64,000 nt of DNA from Siphonodentalium dalli. Its lineage: Eukaryota; Mollusca; Scaphopoda; Gadilida; Siphonodentaliidae. The translations under genes were made by a program, and so were the position numbers. Each line of letters begins with the position of its first letter. Position 1 is the stretch's first letter. Positions 44,467 to 56,883 of the stretch are shown piece by piece. A model generated the notes under the pieces. That model saw only the letters and a program-made list of their open reading frames with translations. It did not search any database and had not been told where the DNA came from. Where the stretch lies: assembly GCA_032622095.1 (NCBI GenBank), contig CP136061.1, positions 213,806,373-213,870,372 of the forward strand. The letters run 5' to 3'.

Positions 44467-47400
44467 AATTTGTTCCATGCCCTTCTGTTAGAACTATAAT
44501 AATAATATATTTGTTTGTGTGTTTTAGCTTGTGGACTACACAGCACTCTATAAATAATTCCAAAGAATATAGACATGTCCGAAATAATATAAAGTTTTAA
44601 CCAATAAAAAACAGATGGAAGCACCCTTCAGACATTTCTGTCTTCAACCCAGTAAACATTGCGGGCATGGTAATATTAGTATCCCTCGTCACAACTGGGC
44701 GGAGCCACTCTCCCATATTACTTATTAAGAGCTTCGAGACACCAAGTGCATGGCATCAGAAATAGTATTATTGTCTATTTCATACCATTTCAGTCGAGCA
44801 GAATTGCCTCGGCTCATGCACGTGGCTAAGCAAAAAAAATTTTTTTTATATAATTTTGACAATATGTAGTCCACTTGAAGCAAAAAACACCTCATGTCTC
44901 AGTCCTTCCAAGGAGATGGGAGTGATTGCACTCGCACCTATACGCACTCATAATTTTCAAATGACGGGTGCTAAAATTTACACCCATCCCTCATCTCAAA
45001 ATACTAATGGAGACTGTAATTGTTGGGTCAATAGTGAACTGTTTGAAAGTTTAATTAGATCCTTTACCAACTCAGTTCAACAATGGCATATTAAAGTGTA
45101 ACTAGACATAGGTCTATTACACAATGACTTTTTGTTTTAGAAAAACCCAACTTACAATTATAGTATGGGTGCAATATTACACCCATCTTCTGAATTACGG
45201 GAGCAAATAAATGCTCTCGCTGTGTTTTCCTCGTGGGAAGGACTGATGTCTTATATGCAGTCAAAGAAAATGTCAATCACCTAATTAACGAAGTGGGTTG
45301 ACTTTTGAAAAATGTTATTGTAGCAACAAATTGTCAAACACTTCAAAACATTTTTTCTGTCAAATAACCAGAAACATGTTCAACTTTCCATGGTAAGGAC
45401 ATTTCTCTTGGCAAACCCAGTTCATATCAATACACGCATTTCTCAGAAATTCATACCAGGTTTCTCAGAATTCATGTCTAGACCAATGATAACATAGCCA
45501 TTTCGTTTGCATGAGACATGTATATTTCACTCAAACCTATTAACCTAGCTTGTATGAGGCTCTTGATTTGGGAGAAAAATAATCCATCATGACTTGGATG
45601 GGCATAGAAAAAAGTCATCTTCAGGGTCAGATATTTGGTCTGGACGCCTTGTGTTCGGCCGCAATATCTGACCCCTCGGGGTGAGATCTTTGCATCACAC
45701 ATGCCAGGTCATGATGGAAAATATTATTCTTACCTCAAGCATGAAATTCCTGCCATATGACATCAAAGCGCACAGTTTTATGAATGTTTTATGAATGTTA
45801 TCTCCTGTCACTTTCGTTTTGGCGGATAAGAAAACGGGTGCTAACTGTGAAATTATCAATGTGACCAGATATGACAAGAGATTTATTATGCTATTTTAGC
45901 TATGTGTCGAGAAACTCTGGGAGTTCCCTGAATATCATCAATCGACTGATTGGCTTCATCACTTTAAGTGTTGTGATTGACTGACACTAACATAAAGATT
46001 CTTGGCGGTAATGGAATTTCCAGATATTTTCTTTAGACTCTGTAATGCATAGCTTGTTCAAGAGTGTAATTTCAATTAGAACTGGTGTACATTGTATAAT
46101 ACACAAGCTTTGTACATCTCGATGATAGTGAAATTAATACATGAAATAATAGAAAGAAACTCTTAAAGGTGACATGCAACAGTTTAGAGTGTTCTATGCC
46201 CCTACATATTAATATGCCATGATCCTACGACGTGGAAATGCAAAGTTTGTGTAACTTACTCTCTTTTCAGTTAGGTGAGAATCCATCCTGTATATAATTT
46301 GTTCCATGCCCTTCTGTTAGAACTATAATAATAATATATTTGTTTGTGTGTTTTAGCTTGTGGACTACACAGCACTCTATAAATAATTCCAAAGAATATA
46401 GACATGTCCGAAATATTATAAAGTTTTAACCAATAAAAAACAGATGGAAGCACCCTTCAGACATTTCTGTCTTCAACCCAGTAAACATTGCGGGCATGGT
46501 AATATTAGTATCCCTCGTCACAACTGGGCGGAGCCACTCTCCCATATTACTTATTAAGAGCTTCGAGACACCAAGTGCATGGCATCAGAAATAGTATTAT
46601 TGTCTATTTCATACCATTTCAGTCGAGCAGAATTGCCTCGGCTCATGCACGTGGCTAAGCAACAAAAAAAATTTGACAATATGTAGTCCACTTGAAGCAA
46701 AAAACACCTCATGTCTCAGTCCTTCTCAGGAGATGGGAGTGATTGCACTCGCACCTATACGCACTCATAATTTTCAAATGACGGGTGCTAAAATTCACAC
46801 CCATCCCTCATCTCAAAATACTAATGGAGACTGTAATTGTTGGGTCAATAGTGAACTGTTTGAAAGTTTAATTAGATCCTTTACCAACTCAGTTCAACAA
46901 TGGCATATTAAAGTGTAACTAGACATAGGTCTATTCCACAATGACTTTCTGTTTTAGAAAAACCCAACTTACAATTATAGTATGGGTGCAATATTACACC
47001 CATCTTCTGAATTACGGGAGCAAATAAATGCTCTCGCTGTGTTTTCCTCGTGGGAAGGACTGATGTCTTATATGCAGTCAAAGAAAATGTCAATCACCTA
47101 ATTAACGAAGTGGGTAGACTTTTGAAAAATGTTATTGTAGCAACAAATTGTCAAACACTTCAATACATTAATTTTTTCTGTCAAATAACCAGAAACATGT
47201 TCAACTTTCCATGGTAAGGACATTTCTCTTGGCAAACTCAGTTCATATCAATACACGCATTTCTCAGAAATTCATACCAGGTTTCTCAGAATTCATGTCT
47301 AGACCAATGATAACATAGCCATGTCGTTTGCATGAGACATGTATATTTCACTCAAACCTATTAACCTAGCTTGTATGAGGCTCTTGATTTGGGAGAAAAA

Positions 47401-48124
47401 TAATCCATCATGACTTGGGTCGGGATATGGGCATAGAAAAAAGTCATCTTCAGGATCAGATATTTGGTCTGGACGCCTTGTGTTCGGCCGCAATATCTGA
47501 CCCCTCGGGGTGAGATCTTTCCATCACACATGCCAGGTCATGATGGAAAATATTATTCTTACCTCAAGCATGAAATTCCTGCCATATGACATCAAAGCGC
47601 ACAGTTTTATGAATGTTTTATGAATGTTATCTCCTGTCACTTTCGTTTTGGCGGATAAGAAAACGGGTGCTAACTGTGAAATTATCAATGTGACCAGATA
47701 TGACAAGAGATTTATTATGCTATTTTAGCTATGTGTCGAGAAACTCTGGGAGTTCCCTGAATATCATCAATCGACTGATTGGCTTCATCACTTTAAGTGT
47801 TGTGATTGACTGACACTAACATAAAGATTCTTGGCGGTAATGGAATTTCCAGATATTTTCGTTAGACTCTGTAATGCATAGCTTGTTCAAGAGTGTAATT
47901 TCAATTAGAACTGGTGTACATTGTATAATACACAAGCTTTGTACATCTCGATGATAGTGAAATTAATACATGAAATAATAGAAAGAAACTCTTAAAGGTG
48001 ACATGCAACAGTTTAGAGTGTTCTATGCCCCTACATATTAATATGCCATGATTCTACGACGTGGAAATGCAAAGTTTGTGTAACTTACTCTCTTTTCAGT
48101 TAGGTGAGAATCCATCCTATATAT
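44467..48124 (+). repeat. Tandem duplication of a 1829-bp unit
   Basis: Unit 1 is 44467-46295 and unit 2 is 46296-48124. Both run from 'aatttgttccatgcccttct' to 'gttaggtgagaatccatcct'. They differ by scattered substitutions and small indels; about 12 bp near 44840 is missing in unit 2 and compensated later. Each carries an inverted repeat GGGTCAGATATT...AATATCTGACCC (45624-45674; one mismatch in unit 2) and the dispersed repeat seen at 2970. No gene: the paired 60-81-residue frames are simply duplicated. Confidence 0.95.
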
Positions 48125-48654
48125 AATGATAGTTCAAGGAATACTATTTCACAAGAGTAATATTCGCATTGATGGCACAATAGGCCTGTTATAGCCCAGA
48201 TAGCCCCAAAATTGTCTATTTGATCATATCAGATTTTGAAAACAATTTTGAGACTTCTTTCTCTTAACAAATTCTACCATTTGCTCTGTGTTCAAAGAAG
48301 ATTATAAGATACACTTTGAAAAAGAAAACATATATGTATCAGTCGACTTAGACTTATCATTTTGCAGAAATATTCTACGATATGTGTTAGGAGAAATCAA
48401 CTGCGAATGCGACATTTTTCGCTTTAAAGAGAAAATTAATATACAAATATGATCAGGTTTAAACTAACCAAATTAGGGCTCCCAGTTTCAATATTTACCT
48501 GGTAAATGTTTTTTTATAACATTATATCAACAGGTCTGGTTTCTGACGAGGAAAACATTGCACTGAAAAAAGGCAATTTCATCCGTTATCACAGATTTTC
48601 AACCTTTAATTTCAGATTCAATTATCCCTGTGATGACAATATCAGCTTATTTAA
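48125..48654. other. Unannotated DNA
   Basis: No gene, RNA or repeat recognised. Confidence 0.4.
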
Positions 48655-48745
48655 TTAAATGGTACAAAAATTGAAAGATATACATATTTTCTGTATTATT
48701 AAATAGTACAAAAATTGAAAGATATACATATTTTCTGTATTATTA
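48655..48745 (+). repeat. 46-bp tandem duplication
   Basis: 'gtacaaaaattgaaagatat' occurs in two adjacent, almost identical units. Confidence 0.9.
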
Positions 48746-48748
48746 TAA

Positions 48749-48891
48749 GTTATTTTGGTGGACTGACAATAACATGGTATGACCCTGATGGCTTGGGGTG
48801 GTTATGTTCAACTGAGTTGCGAAGCAACGAGGTCGAACATAGGCAGGAAGCTGTCAATGTCACCATGTTATCATCAATCCACCAAAATAAC
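48749..48891. mobile_element. Hairpin element, about 143 bp
   Basis: Outer arms of about 30 bp start GTTATTTTGGTGGA and pair with a few mismatches. An inner palindrome surrounds TTGCGAAGCAA with TATGTTC/GAACATA outside it. The whole can fold into one long hairpin. Confidence 0.75.
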
Positions 48892-48894
48892 ATA

Positions 48895-50099
48895 ACGGTC
48901 CTGGTCATTCACAGAAATTTAAACTTATTCTGAGAATGATCAGCAGAAAATGTCAGAAATCTCCTATCGCTCTCTCCATAACGTTGTTCAATGTAAATTA
49001 CATCATGAAAAGGGAGGCCAACACGAGACTATAAAACAGTTGTCTTGGATTGGATGATGATCATCCTTGTCACCATGTTAGAGACTTTCCAGCTAGACAT
49101 CCACTTTGATACAACTTTGACGGATATATGCTGGTGATCTGGTTAACCTGTTGGTACGATGTTGAACCTTTAATTCTTAGTAAGATCATCAAACTGTGCC
49201 ATCTCAAGCTCAGAGCCCGGAATCGCAATAGTAGGTGTTCGTGTTGAACTTCTTCTCTGTAGTTCCAATGAATTCCAAACACGTTCCTACCTGCAAATAA
49301 TGGACAAAAGAGATGATATACATTAATAAAAGTGTTAATGATATTGTAGCTCAGCTTGGACCCGCGGCATAATTCTTACAGAAGTTAATGGAATGATAAA
49401 GGGGAAAGTTGAAAATTTCCAGTATATACATGTACCACCCACGGTTAATTAGATTCATATATCACACACATATCTAGGCCACCCGACCTGTTACAATAGG
49501 TTTGGGGGCTGAAGTTTGGGTGCCCCAAATTAATTATAACCAAACAGTAATATTCAGAGTTTGTCATGTTTTGTACATCTATATCTATATTTGGAAAAAC
49601 AAGCAAAAATACCATTGGAAATCATAATAATCAGTGCCATTGTATTATCACTGGAATAATTTCTCATTATATTGATATCTGTTTGTTTTATAAAGCACAA
49701 TTTTTTGTGCATTCACATGTCATTTAAAAGGAGGTCAACAAATAACAGTTAACTTCCAAATACTAGAAATAAGGCCAAAACAAAATGAATGCTTGTTTCC
49801 CGTAATCCGACCGACCGTCTTCAAAACACCCCGACCCAAGTTCATTTTATTGGTTTTAAATTAAAAAAATCAATCTATAAACCAACCGACCGCACTGATA
49901 ACAAAACTATGTACGCATGGTTCCATTTTATCTGATTCACCTCGCGAGATAAATGATATCTTTGATATATTTATATATTTTTCGCAAAGCCACATCGCCA
50001 ATCTTCAAACGGTAAGTCAAATTACGACTGGAAGATCACGAGTTATCGTACCTCTTCGCTGACCGGAAGCACGTGTTTGTGTTGATATGGGAGTGTGTT
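48895..50099. other. Unannotated DNA
   Basis: No gene, RNA or repeat recognised. Confidence 0.4.
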
Positions 50100-50450
50100 C
50101 ATGGGAGTGTGGTGGCTGAGTGGTTAGCGTGTTTGACTATTGGCCAGAGATTTTCGCTTGGACCCCGGATCGATTTACCTCAATCCTCGACAAAACAAAA
50201 ATCGGGAGTTTTGAGTGTGCCTATATAAAGTACCGTGTATGCTTCGCTGAGGTGTCGTTAAGCGGTAATCCTCTCCCGCACGGTGTCATGTACAGGGATA
50301 ACACTGGTTTGATCACGCCGTTCTATGAACTTCTATCGGGTGGGGAAGTTAATGGCTGTCCCTGTCCCGTATATAACCATGTGTGCACGTTAAAGAACCA
50401 TACTGTGGGCAACGATCCACAGGTTAATGGCAAAATTCCTGTCTAAATTC
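50100..50450 (+). mobile_element. tRNA-derived SINE-like element
   Basis: TGGCTGAGTGG at 50113-50123 fits the Pol III A box (TRGYNNARNNG). GGATCGATT at 50167 is a degraded B box at a suitable distance. A non-tRNA body follows with 'gtgtgcacgttaaagaacca'. The 108-residue frame at 50120-50446 is incidental. No clear target duplication or tail was found. Confidence 0.6.
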
Positions 50451-51139
50451 CTCCCTTGGGGGTGTAAAGTTGACATTCCAGGTGATGGCTTAATAGAGTT
50501 ATCTCTCTTCAATCTACATAACTGTGTGTATATATAGTACATTGTAGCATTCGATGTGTGACGCAGTAATGGGACGTTTCAGCAATGTCGGCGGGTTCGC
50601 TTACATGTGCCGCAACACAGATCAAAGGCTCATCCAAGTTTGAGGTCCACTGTGCGCAGGTCAAAGGCCGATTTCAGGTCTACTGTGACTTTACGATATA
50701 AAAACATGTTTGTATAATATAGTACATTGTAGGATTCTACCCCATCTGATGGGGGTGCGCGGACAAGTCATCGGCGGAATTTACTCATACCATACCATAT
50801 GGCGTATTGTTGAGTGTATTTGAGCAAAAAAGCTGTAGCCGGCTGTGACTTATAAGACATGCACAGTAGGAAGCTACAGCGGCCAGGGAAATGAGCATAG
50901 TTCTAATGATGTTTTCTATGGAGTGGTACGATCAATTTCTTTGATTTTTTCGGTGATTTTTTAGTGGAATGCTAAATTCCCCATGTTGGCATATAGCCTA
51001 AGAACTAACTTATAACTTTGTCGCACTCAAACAAGTCCATAAGGTGTGACTGTCCCAATGGGACTAAGGATACCCCCCTGTGTTTTTAAAATACTAAGAT
51101 GTTTCACATGTGAGTAAACATTTAGTTAAAATTATAAAA
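50451..51139. other. Unannotated DNA
   Basis: 'tatatatagtacattgtag' near 50530 and a close variant near 50718 may mark a short repeat. No gene. Confidence 0.4.
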
Positions 51140-51179
51140 TAACAGTTCCCATTGCAGGTGCACAAACCTAACCGTAATC

Positions 51180-51575
51180 TTAAACCTATTGACCGAAAAA
51201 TGTTGGAATAAAAGCTCCGACAAAATTATGCAAGTCGAAAAAGGGGAATAACTCCACAACAAAAGTCGGATGGAAATCATAATCGCGGGTGCACAGGTTC
51301 TCATGGTACTAAATATCAGTGCCAAGTTAAAAAAAACCAGACAGTCAATGACTGTGGGGTCGCTCACCAGACTGCAAAAAATATAGAAATAAAAAGCTCG
51401 GACAAAATTAGGCATGTTGCAAAAAAAATTCTAAGTCGGAAAATGGGGATAACTCCACCAAAAAATGTCGGACAGACGTCATAATCGCAGGTGCACAGGT
51501 TCCCATGGTACTAAATATTTGTGCCAAGTTAAAAAAAACGAGACAGTCAATAGCAAAGACTGATAAGACTGGGAC
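51180..51575 (+). repeat. Two tandem monomers, period about 185 bp
   Basis: Both contain 'aaaagctc', 'ggacaaaatta', 'ataactccac', 'cataatcgc', 'gggtgcacaggttc' and 'gtgccaagttaaaaaaaa'. The same family lies at 16.3 kb and at 54310-54590. Confidence 0.8.
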
Positions 51576-51639
51576 TCTGGAGACCACAACAGTCAGAACT
51601 GTTCATAATCACTTTAAAAGAAGTAGATATCTAAAGAGT

Positions 51640-54301
51640 TAAATCTAAAAAAAATAAAATTTGGAGTTATGTCCCTGGCCCCGCCCACATTTGACACAGT
51701 AACCTGATTTGAACAAATCTGAACCCCAGTCACCCAAGAATCCTTCATACCAAATATGAACCCATATAGCCTGATGGTATTTGAGAAGTCATTTTAAGAA
51801 TACTATGGAGGGAAAGAGTTATGGCCCTGGCTTCGCCAAGTGAACTCATTTGAACAAATCTGAATGTGAGTCACCTAGGGAACATCCTCACCAAATATGA
51901 ACCCATTCCGTCTAATGGAATCAGAGGAGAAGATGTTCAAAGAATTGTTGTCGGACGGATGGACGGACAGACGAGCAGTGATGACTATAGCTCCACCGGA
52001 GACTTCGTCTCAGGTGAGCTAAAAAGCACAGGTAGGGTGGCTGGTTGATAATTAAATCTCTTATCTCCGCCCCTATTTGAACAAATGTGAATCCCAATCT
52101 ATGAGATCCATTCATTTGGTAATTTCAGACAGTGGATTTTAAGAGTTGAACTGAACTGATTTTCCTAAAATGACCCCAAATCTGAACAAATCTAAACCCC
52201 AGTCACCGAAGGACCCTCCATACCAAACATAAGCTAAATAGTCCAGATGGTTTTTGAGAAGAAATTGTTTTAAGAATTACTATGGAAGGAAAGAGTTATG
52301 GCCCTGACTTCTCACCTATTTGACCTGATGAACTCATTTGAACAAATCTGATTGTGAGTCACCTGGGGGACATCCACACCTAAATATATAAACCCATTTG
52401 GTCTTTAATATGTATCTGGAGAAGAAAACAATTGATGGACGGATAGAGACATAATGACAGATGGGTGGGAGAACAGTCTGACATAGAGACTGACAAATTC
52501 AATCCAATATACCCCCCAAGTATTCTTTGCAAAATCAGGGTACAATGAGTTCAACTGGATGGATACTGGTGGTTAAGAAAATAATATTCGAACAGTCAAG
52601 CCTGAACATAGTGTCTGACATTTGCAGAATGAGGTCCCCAAAGGGTGAATGTAATGACGCAATCCTGCAATGCGGGCTAGCATCACCAAATTCACCCTCT
52701 GGAGGCCTCATTCTGTTTAGGCCTCAACTGCTATGGGAGACATAGCATCAGATTGAAGTTCTCCAGTTAAAGTTGGTGATGTGCACCCATTGGCACCTCA
52801 ATTATGCATTTTATATTCACAAATCAGGGGATATAGAAACTAAACAGAAGGAAAAAAGGAAGTAAAAATGTCAATTTAAGGGCCTATATACTTCCCAGAA
52901 GATGAGGCCTAAGCAGAATGAGGACCCTGGCTAGTGTATTTGGTGATGTTAGCCTGCTGTGCAGGGTAGCATAACCAAATTCACCCTCTGGGGACCTCAT
53001 TCTGCAAATGCCAAACACACTAAATTCAGGTTAGAGAACAATAATTTGTTTTGATTTTATTTTAATAACACACACTGGCATGAGTGCTAGCTAAGCAATA
53101 GTTCACACCTGTCAGCCTCATAAACATCTCAATTGATGACTGTGTATTTCTATTAACTCTCGCTCTGTCTGTAGCTAATACAATTGACTTAATCTGCTGG
53201 TGGGAGAGATCCTGTGAGTTAGGAGATGAGATGGGGTGAAGTGCTGTTGGTTGGGGGCAGGGTGGGGGTCTGGGTCATGTGGGGGAGGGTGATAAAAAAA
53301 AATTGTATGTTAAATTGATGAATTTGATCAAGGAGTTCAATCTGAATTTTTTATAATATTTTTTTTTGGAATTATGTCCCTGGCTCCACCCCTATTTGAC
53401 CCAATGACCCCATTTGAACAAATCTGAACCCCAGTCATTCAATGACCATCCATACCAAATATAAACTAAATCGGCATAATGGTTCTAGACAAAAAGTTGT
53501 TATAAGAATTACCAAGGAGGAATATAGTTATGGCCCTGGTTTCGCAACTATTTGACATAGTGACCTCATTTGAACAAATCTGAATGACAGTCACCTAGGG
53601 AACATCCACACCAAATATGAACCAATTCGGCATTACGGTTTCAGAGGAGAAGATGTTCAAAGAATTGTTCACGGATGGATGGACGAACGGCGGACGAGGA
53701 GTGATGACTATAGCTCCACCGGAGACTTTGTCTCAGGTGAGCTAAAAATCAATGATCAAAATGCAAAAATGTAATTTTTTTGTTTTTAGAGTTATGTCCC
53801 TGGCTCTGCCCCTATTTGACCCAGTGAGCCAATTTGAACAAATCTGATTCCCAGTCACCCAAGTTCCCTCAGTACCAAATATAAGCTAAATCGGCCCACT
53901 GTTTCTTGATAAGATGTCATTCTAAGAATTACTAAGGAGGAACAGTTATGGCCCTGGTTTCTCAACTAATCAACCTGGTGACATCATTTGAACAAATCTG
54001 AACCCCAGTCATTCAAGAACCCTTCATACCAAATATAAGCTAAATCGGACCAATGATTCTAGACAAGAAGTCATTTTAAGAAGTACTATGGAGGGAAAGA
54101 GTTATGGCCCTGGCTTCGCAACTAATTGACCCAGTGACCTCATTTGAACATCCACACCAAATATGAACCCATTCCGTCCAATGGAATCAGAGGAGAAGAT
54201 GTTCAAAGAATTGTTGACGGATGAATGGACGGATGGATGGCCGACGAACGAGGAGTGATGACTATAGCTCCACCGGAGACTTTGTCTCAGGTGAGCTAAA
54301 A
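51640..54301 (+). repeat. Degenerate array, ~160-bp monomers, terminal hairpin
   Basis: 'gagttatggccctgg' or 'gagttatgtccctgg' recurs near 51664, 51819, 52296, 53352, 53528, 53791, 53944 and 54101, each with 'gaacaaatctgaa' and 'accaaatataa'. Three larger units end in the same hairpin, TAGCTCCACCGGAGAC then GTCTCAGGTGAGCTA, near 52020, 53747 and 54299, just after 'gacggatggac' runs. 52470-53340 is an unrelated insertion. Repeats of this style are what suggest a mollusc. Confidence 0.85.
52617..53025. mobile_element. Palindromic insertion within the array
   Basis: The outer ends GCAGAATGAGGTCCCCA... and their complement at 53005-53020 are inverted. Each ~100-bp arm is itself palindromic (GCAGAATGAGG ... 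CCTCATTCTG). One element with compound arms or two similar hairpin elements are both possible. Confidence 0.7.
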
Positions 54302-54309
54302 ATTTACCT

Positions 54310-54590
54310 AAAAATGTAGGAATAAAAGCTTGGACAAAATTATACGTGTTGCAGAAATTTTCTAAGTCGAAAAAGGGGGAATAACTCCACCAAATAAAGT
54401 CTGACAGATGTCATAATCGCAGGTGCACAGGTTCCCATGGTGGTTGATGCCTGTGCCAAGTTTCACGGAAATTGATCAAAAAAACTCCGGACAAATTTGT
54501 GTCCACGGACAGACGACGGATGGACGGATGACGAGCTGACTCCAGTATACCCCCCCCCTAACTTTGTTGTGGGGGGTATAACTATTAAGA
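54310..54590 (+). repeat. Monomer related to 51.2 kb repeats
   Basis: 'ataactccaccaaataaagt', 'cataatcgcaggtgcacagg' and 'gtgccaagttt', ending in a C-run and G-run that can pair (54550-54580). Confidence 0.75.
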
Positions 54591-54591
54591 A

Positions 54592-54780
54592 TGCATTTTC
54601 TGATACATCAGTTGCAGAATGGAATATACCTGAGGTTAACAGATAGCAGCAGAAAGCCATATCTGGCATTCTAGAAGCAAACTCCAATCCTTCATTCCTT
54701 CAGGCAAAGTCAGCCTAAAAATGAAATAAATGTACATGTTGATGTATTGAGTTTACTACCAAATTATTGTTTTCTTATTT
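54592..54780 (+). repeat. Dispersed repeat H, copy 1
   Basis: Contains 'atcagttgcagaatggaata', 'gccatatctggca' and 'gtcagcctaaaa'. Copy 2 starts at 54786 and is split by a MITE. Copy 3 is at 63221-63425. Confidence 0.85.
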
Positions 54781-54785
54781 TTTAA

Positions 54786-55420
54786 CTATTAAGAATGCCT
54801 TTTCTGATACATCAGTTGCAGAATGGAATATACCTGAGGTTAAAGGTACTCAATCCGATTCGACAGTCAGCATATCATCAGATTCCAACAACAACATTTT
54901 TTGAAATGCCACTTCCGTTATCAGAATCGATTAATTGCCCAAAAATAATGCTATTATAGCCTAACCAGAGTCAAGTATAGTATAAAATTACCCAAAACCT
55001 GTTATTTATCAACGTTTTGTTCAACGGATTTTTGCCAGTTGTCAAATAACTGACACAAAAAAGCGACTCGATTTTAGAGTTATCGATCTCCATTCGCTAT
55101 CTGGTCAGATAATTTCTTCTCGTCGACAGATTACTGGGCCACTTAAAATTGAAATAATAGATTTCAAACATCAATATCTGATCACCCCTAGCTATGATGT
55201 GTGGGTTCCTCGACACGAATCAAATATTTTTTACACCCGAAGCCAAGGAAATAGTAATTTGCGAGCTTTAATTCGGATTGAGTACCTTTGACAGTTAGCA
55301 GCTGCAAGACATATCTGGCACGTTAGAAGCAAACTCCATTCCTTCAGGCGAAGTCAGCCTAAAAAGGAAATAAATGTACATGTTGATGTATTCAGTTTAC
55401 TACCAAATAATTTTTTTCTT
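54786..55420 (+). repeat. Dispersed repeat H, copy 2 (split)
   Basis: The left part 54786-54843 and right part 55288-55420 together match copy 1. Family-C MITE 54844-55287 lies between them at the TTAA of 'gaggttaacag'. Confidence 0.85.
54844..55287 (+). mobile_element. MITE family C, copy 1
   Basis: 444 bp with ends AGGTACTCAATCCGA and TCGGATTGAGTACCT. Flanked by TTAA (54840-54843) and TTGA (55288-55291). Repeat H copies 1 and 3 show the empty site. Non-coding. Confidence 0.92.
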
Positions 55421-55924
55421 CTTTATATGAATATATGTACAATATTCTTTACTCATTATAAAACCATATATCCATGTTTCATAACTTGAAAATAAATTTT
55501 ATAACAAAATTAAACAATTTAATGAAAAGAAATGCAAACAATAAGATGAAAGAGAAAAAAAATTCCAATGGATGGGGGAGGGGGGGGGTGGGGAAACGAA
55601 ATAGTGTTGTAAATTAATAAATGATCACTCAAGAAAATATGCAAACATTGACAATTGGAGCGATTTATTGATGATGTACATGTACCATGATATTTTAAAC
55701 TATGGATGGAAGCTACATGTAGGCCTACATCTGGGAGGGGGAGGGTGTTTAACTGCTTGCTTTCAAGGTTTGATTCAACAAAATAATTGTGATTTACAGG
55801 AGTCTAACCTGACTATGAAAACAAGAAATTACCATGCATTGACTGGTCCCATAAACACCTTGCTCATAATTTTGGCTATAATTTCTGGCAATTTGCCATG
55901 GGATTGCTGGCTCTCATAATAACA
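55421..55924. other. Unannotated DNA
   Basis: AT-rich DNA with a G-rich run near 55575. No gene. Confidence 0.4.
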
Positions 55925-55928
55925 TTAA

Positions 55929-56318
55929 AAGATGCATAATCAGAACAAACGTTCGCAAATTAATATTTCTTAGGCTTCAGGGTAAAAAATATTTTATTCG
56001 AGTCCAGGAACCAACCCAGAGTCAGAGTGATCAGATATCAATATTTGAAATCTATTATATTTCACCATCAGTACTTTTTAGTGGCCTGGTAAAAAGTCGA
56101 TGAGAAGACGGCCCCGAACCAAACTGCGGATGAAGATGGATAACTCTAACATCCAAGTGGCTTTTGTGTGTCAGATATTTGACAAACTGGCCAAATTTTG
56201 TTGAACAAAATGGTCAGCATTATTTTTGGGCATTTAATCAATTCTGATAACTGAAGTGGCATTTCAAAAAATGTTGTTGTTGTCGAATATGGGGACCATC
56301 GAAATGGATTGAGCACCT
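55929..56318 (-). mobile_element. MITE family C, copy 2
   Basis: Inverted relative to copy 1. TTAA at 55925-55928 and 56319-56322. The right end GGATTGAGCACCT and left end AAGATGCATAATC are diverged forms of the family-C terminus. The interior matches copy 1 ('gaagtggcatttcaaaaaat', 'gggcatttaatcaattctga'). Confidence 0.87.
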
Positions 56319-56324
56319 TTAATA

Positions 56325-56879
56325 AAGCTGAAGGTGTCATTAATTGTCACTACATTTTGGTGCGATGGGTACCCAGCTTACAAGTGTTTTGGGTACCCAC
56401 CTTACCTTCTCTGTGTATTCAGCACACATTTGATAACAAAATCTTTCAACTGACCACATGGTGCATGATCTTTAAAACTATTATTCCTGCCTCGTTATCA
56501 TAAATGCGTGTTTATTGGCAACATAATTCAAAGAAATGGGATAAATTCTATAACTCACAAAAGGCCAGTATGGGTGCACAAAATACATTTTTGTAAAATT
56601 GGGTAACCAACACCAAAATCTAACACGACCACAAAATATATACCTGTGTTTAAGGCAATGATAGGCAAAAAACAGAGGAGAGGCGGTGATACTTTTATTA
56701 AATTAATTCTTTAGTTTTTTTTCGCTGGGGGGGGGGGACCTACCAGATGCTAAACAACTTGTGAAATCATCTCTACTTGATCAAGTGTGAATCAAAGGTA
56801 TTTAATACTGATGTCATGACTAAAAAAAATTTAATTTGTTATATGCCTTGATCGATAAGAATACATGCTATCATAATGA
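56325..56879. other. Unannotated DNA
   Basis: No gene or repeat recognised apart from a G-run near 56730. Confidence 0.4.
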
Positions 56880-56883
56880 ATAA

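Noticed and set aside
44385-47706. Paired small frames that look like conserved genes
   Set aside because: Their similarity comes from the 1829-bp tandem duplication, not from selection on a protein.
50113-50177. Functional tRNA gene
   Set aside because: The B box is degraded and no cloverleaf can be drawn; a SINE-derived head fits better.
50120-50446. 108-residue open frame as a host gene
   Set aside because: It coincides with the SINE-like sequence and shows no protein family.
51640-54301. Helitron end (hairpin near CTAA)
   Set aside because: The stem runs into the CTA itself instead of ending about 10 bases before a CTRR end, and no TC start or Rep/helicase is seen.
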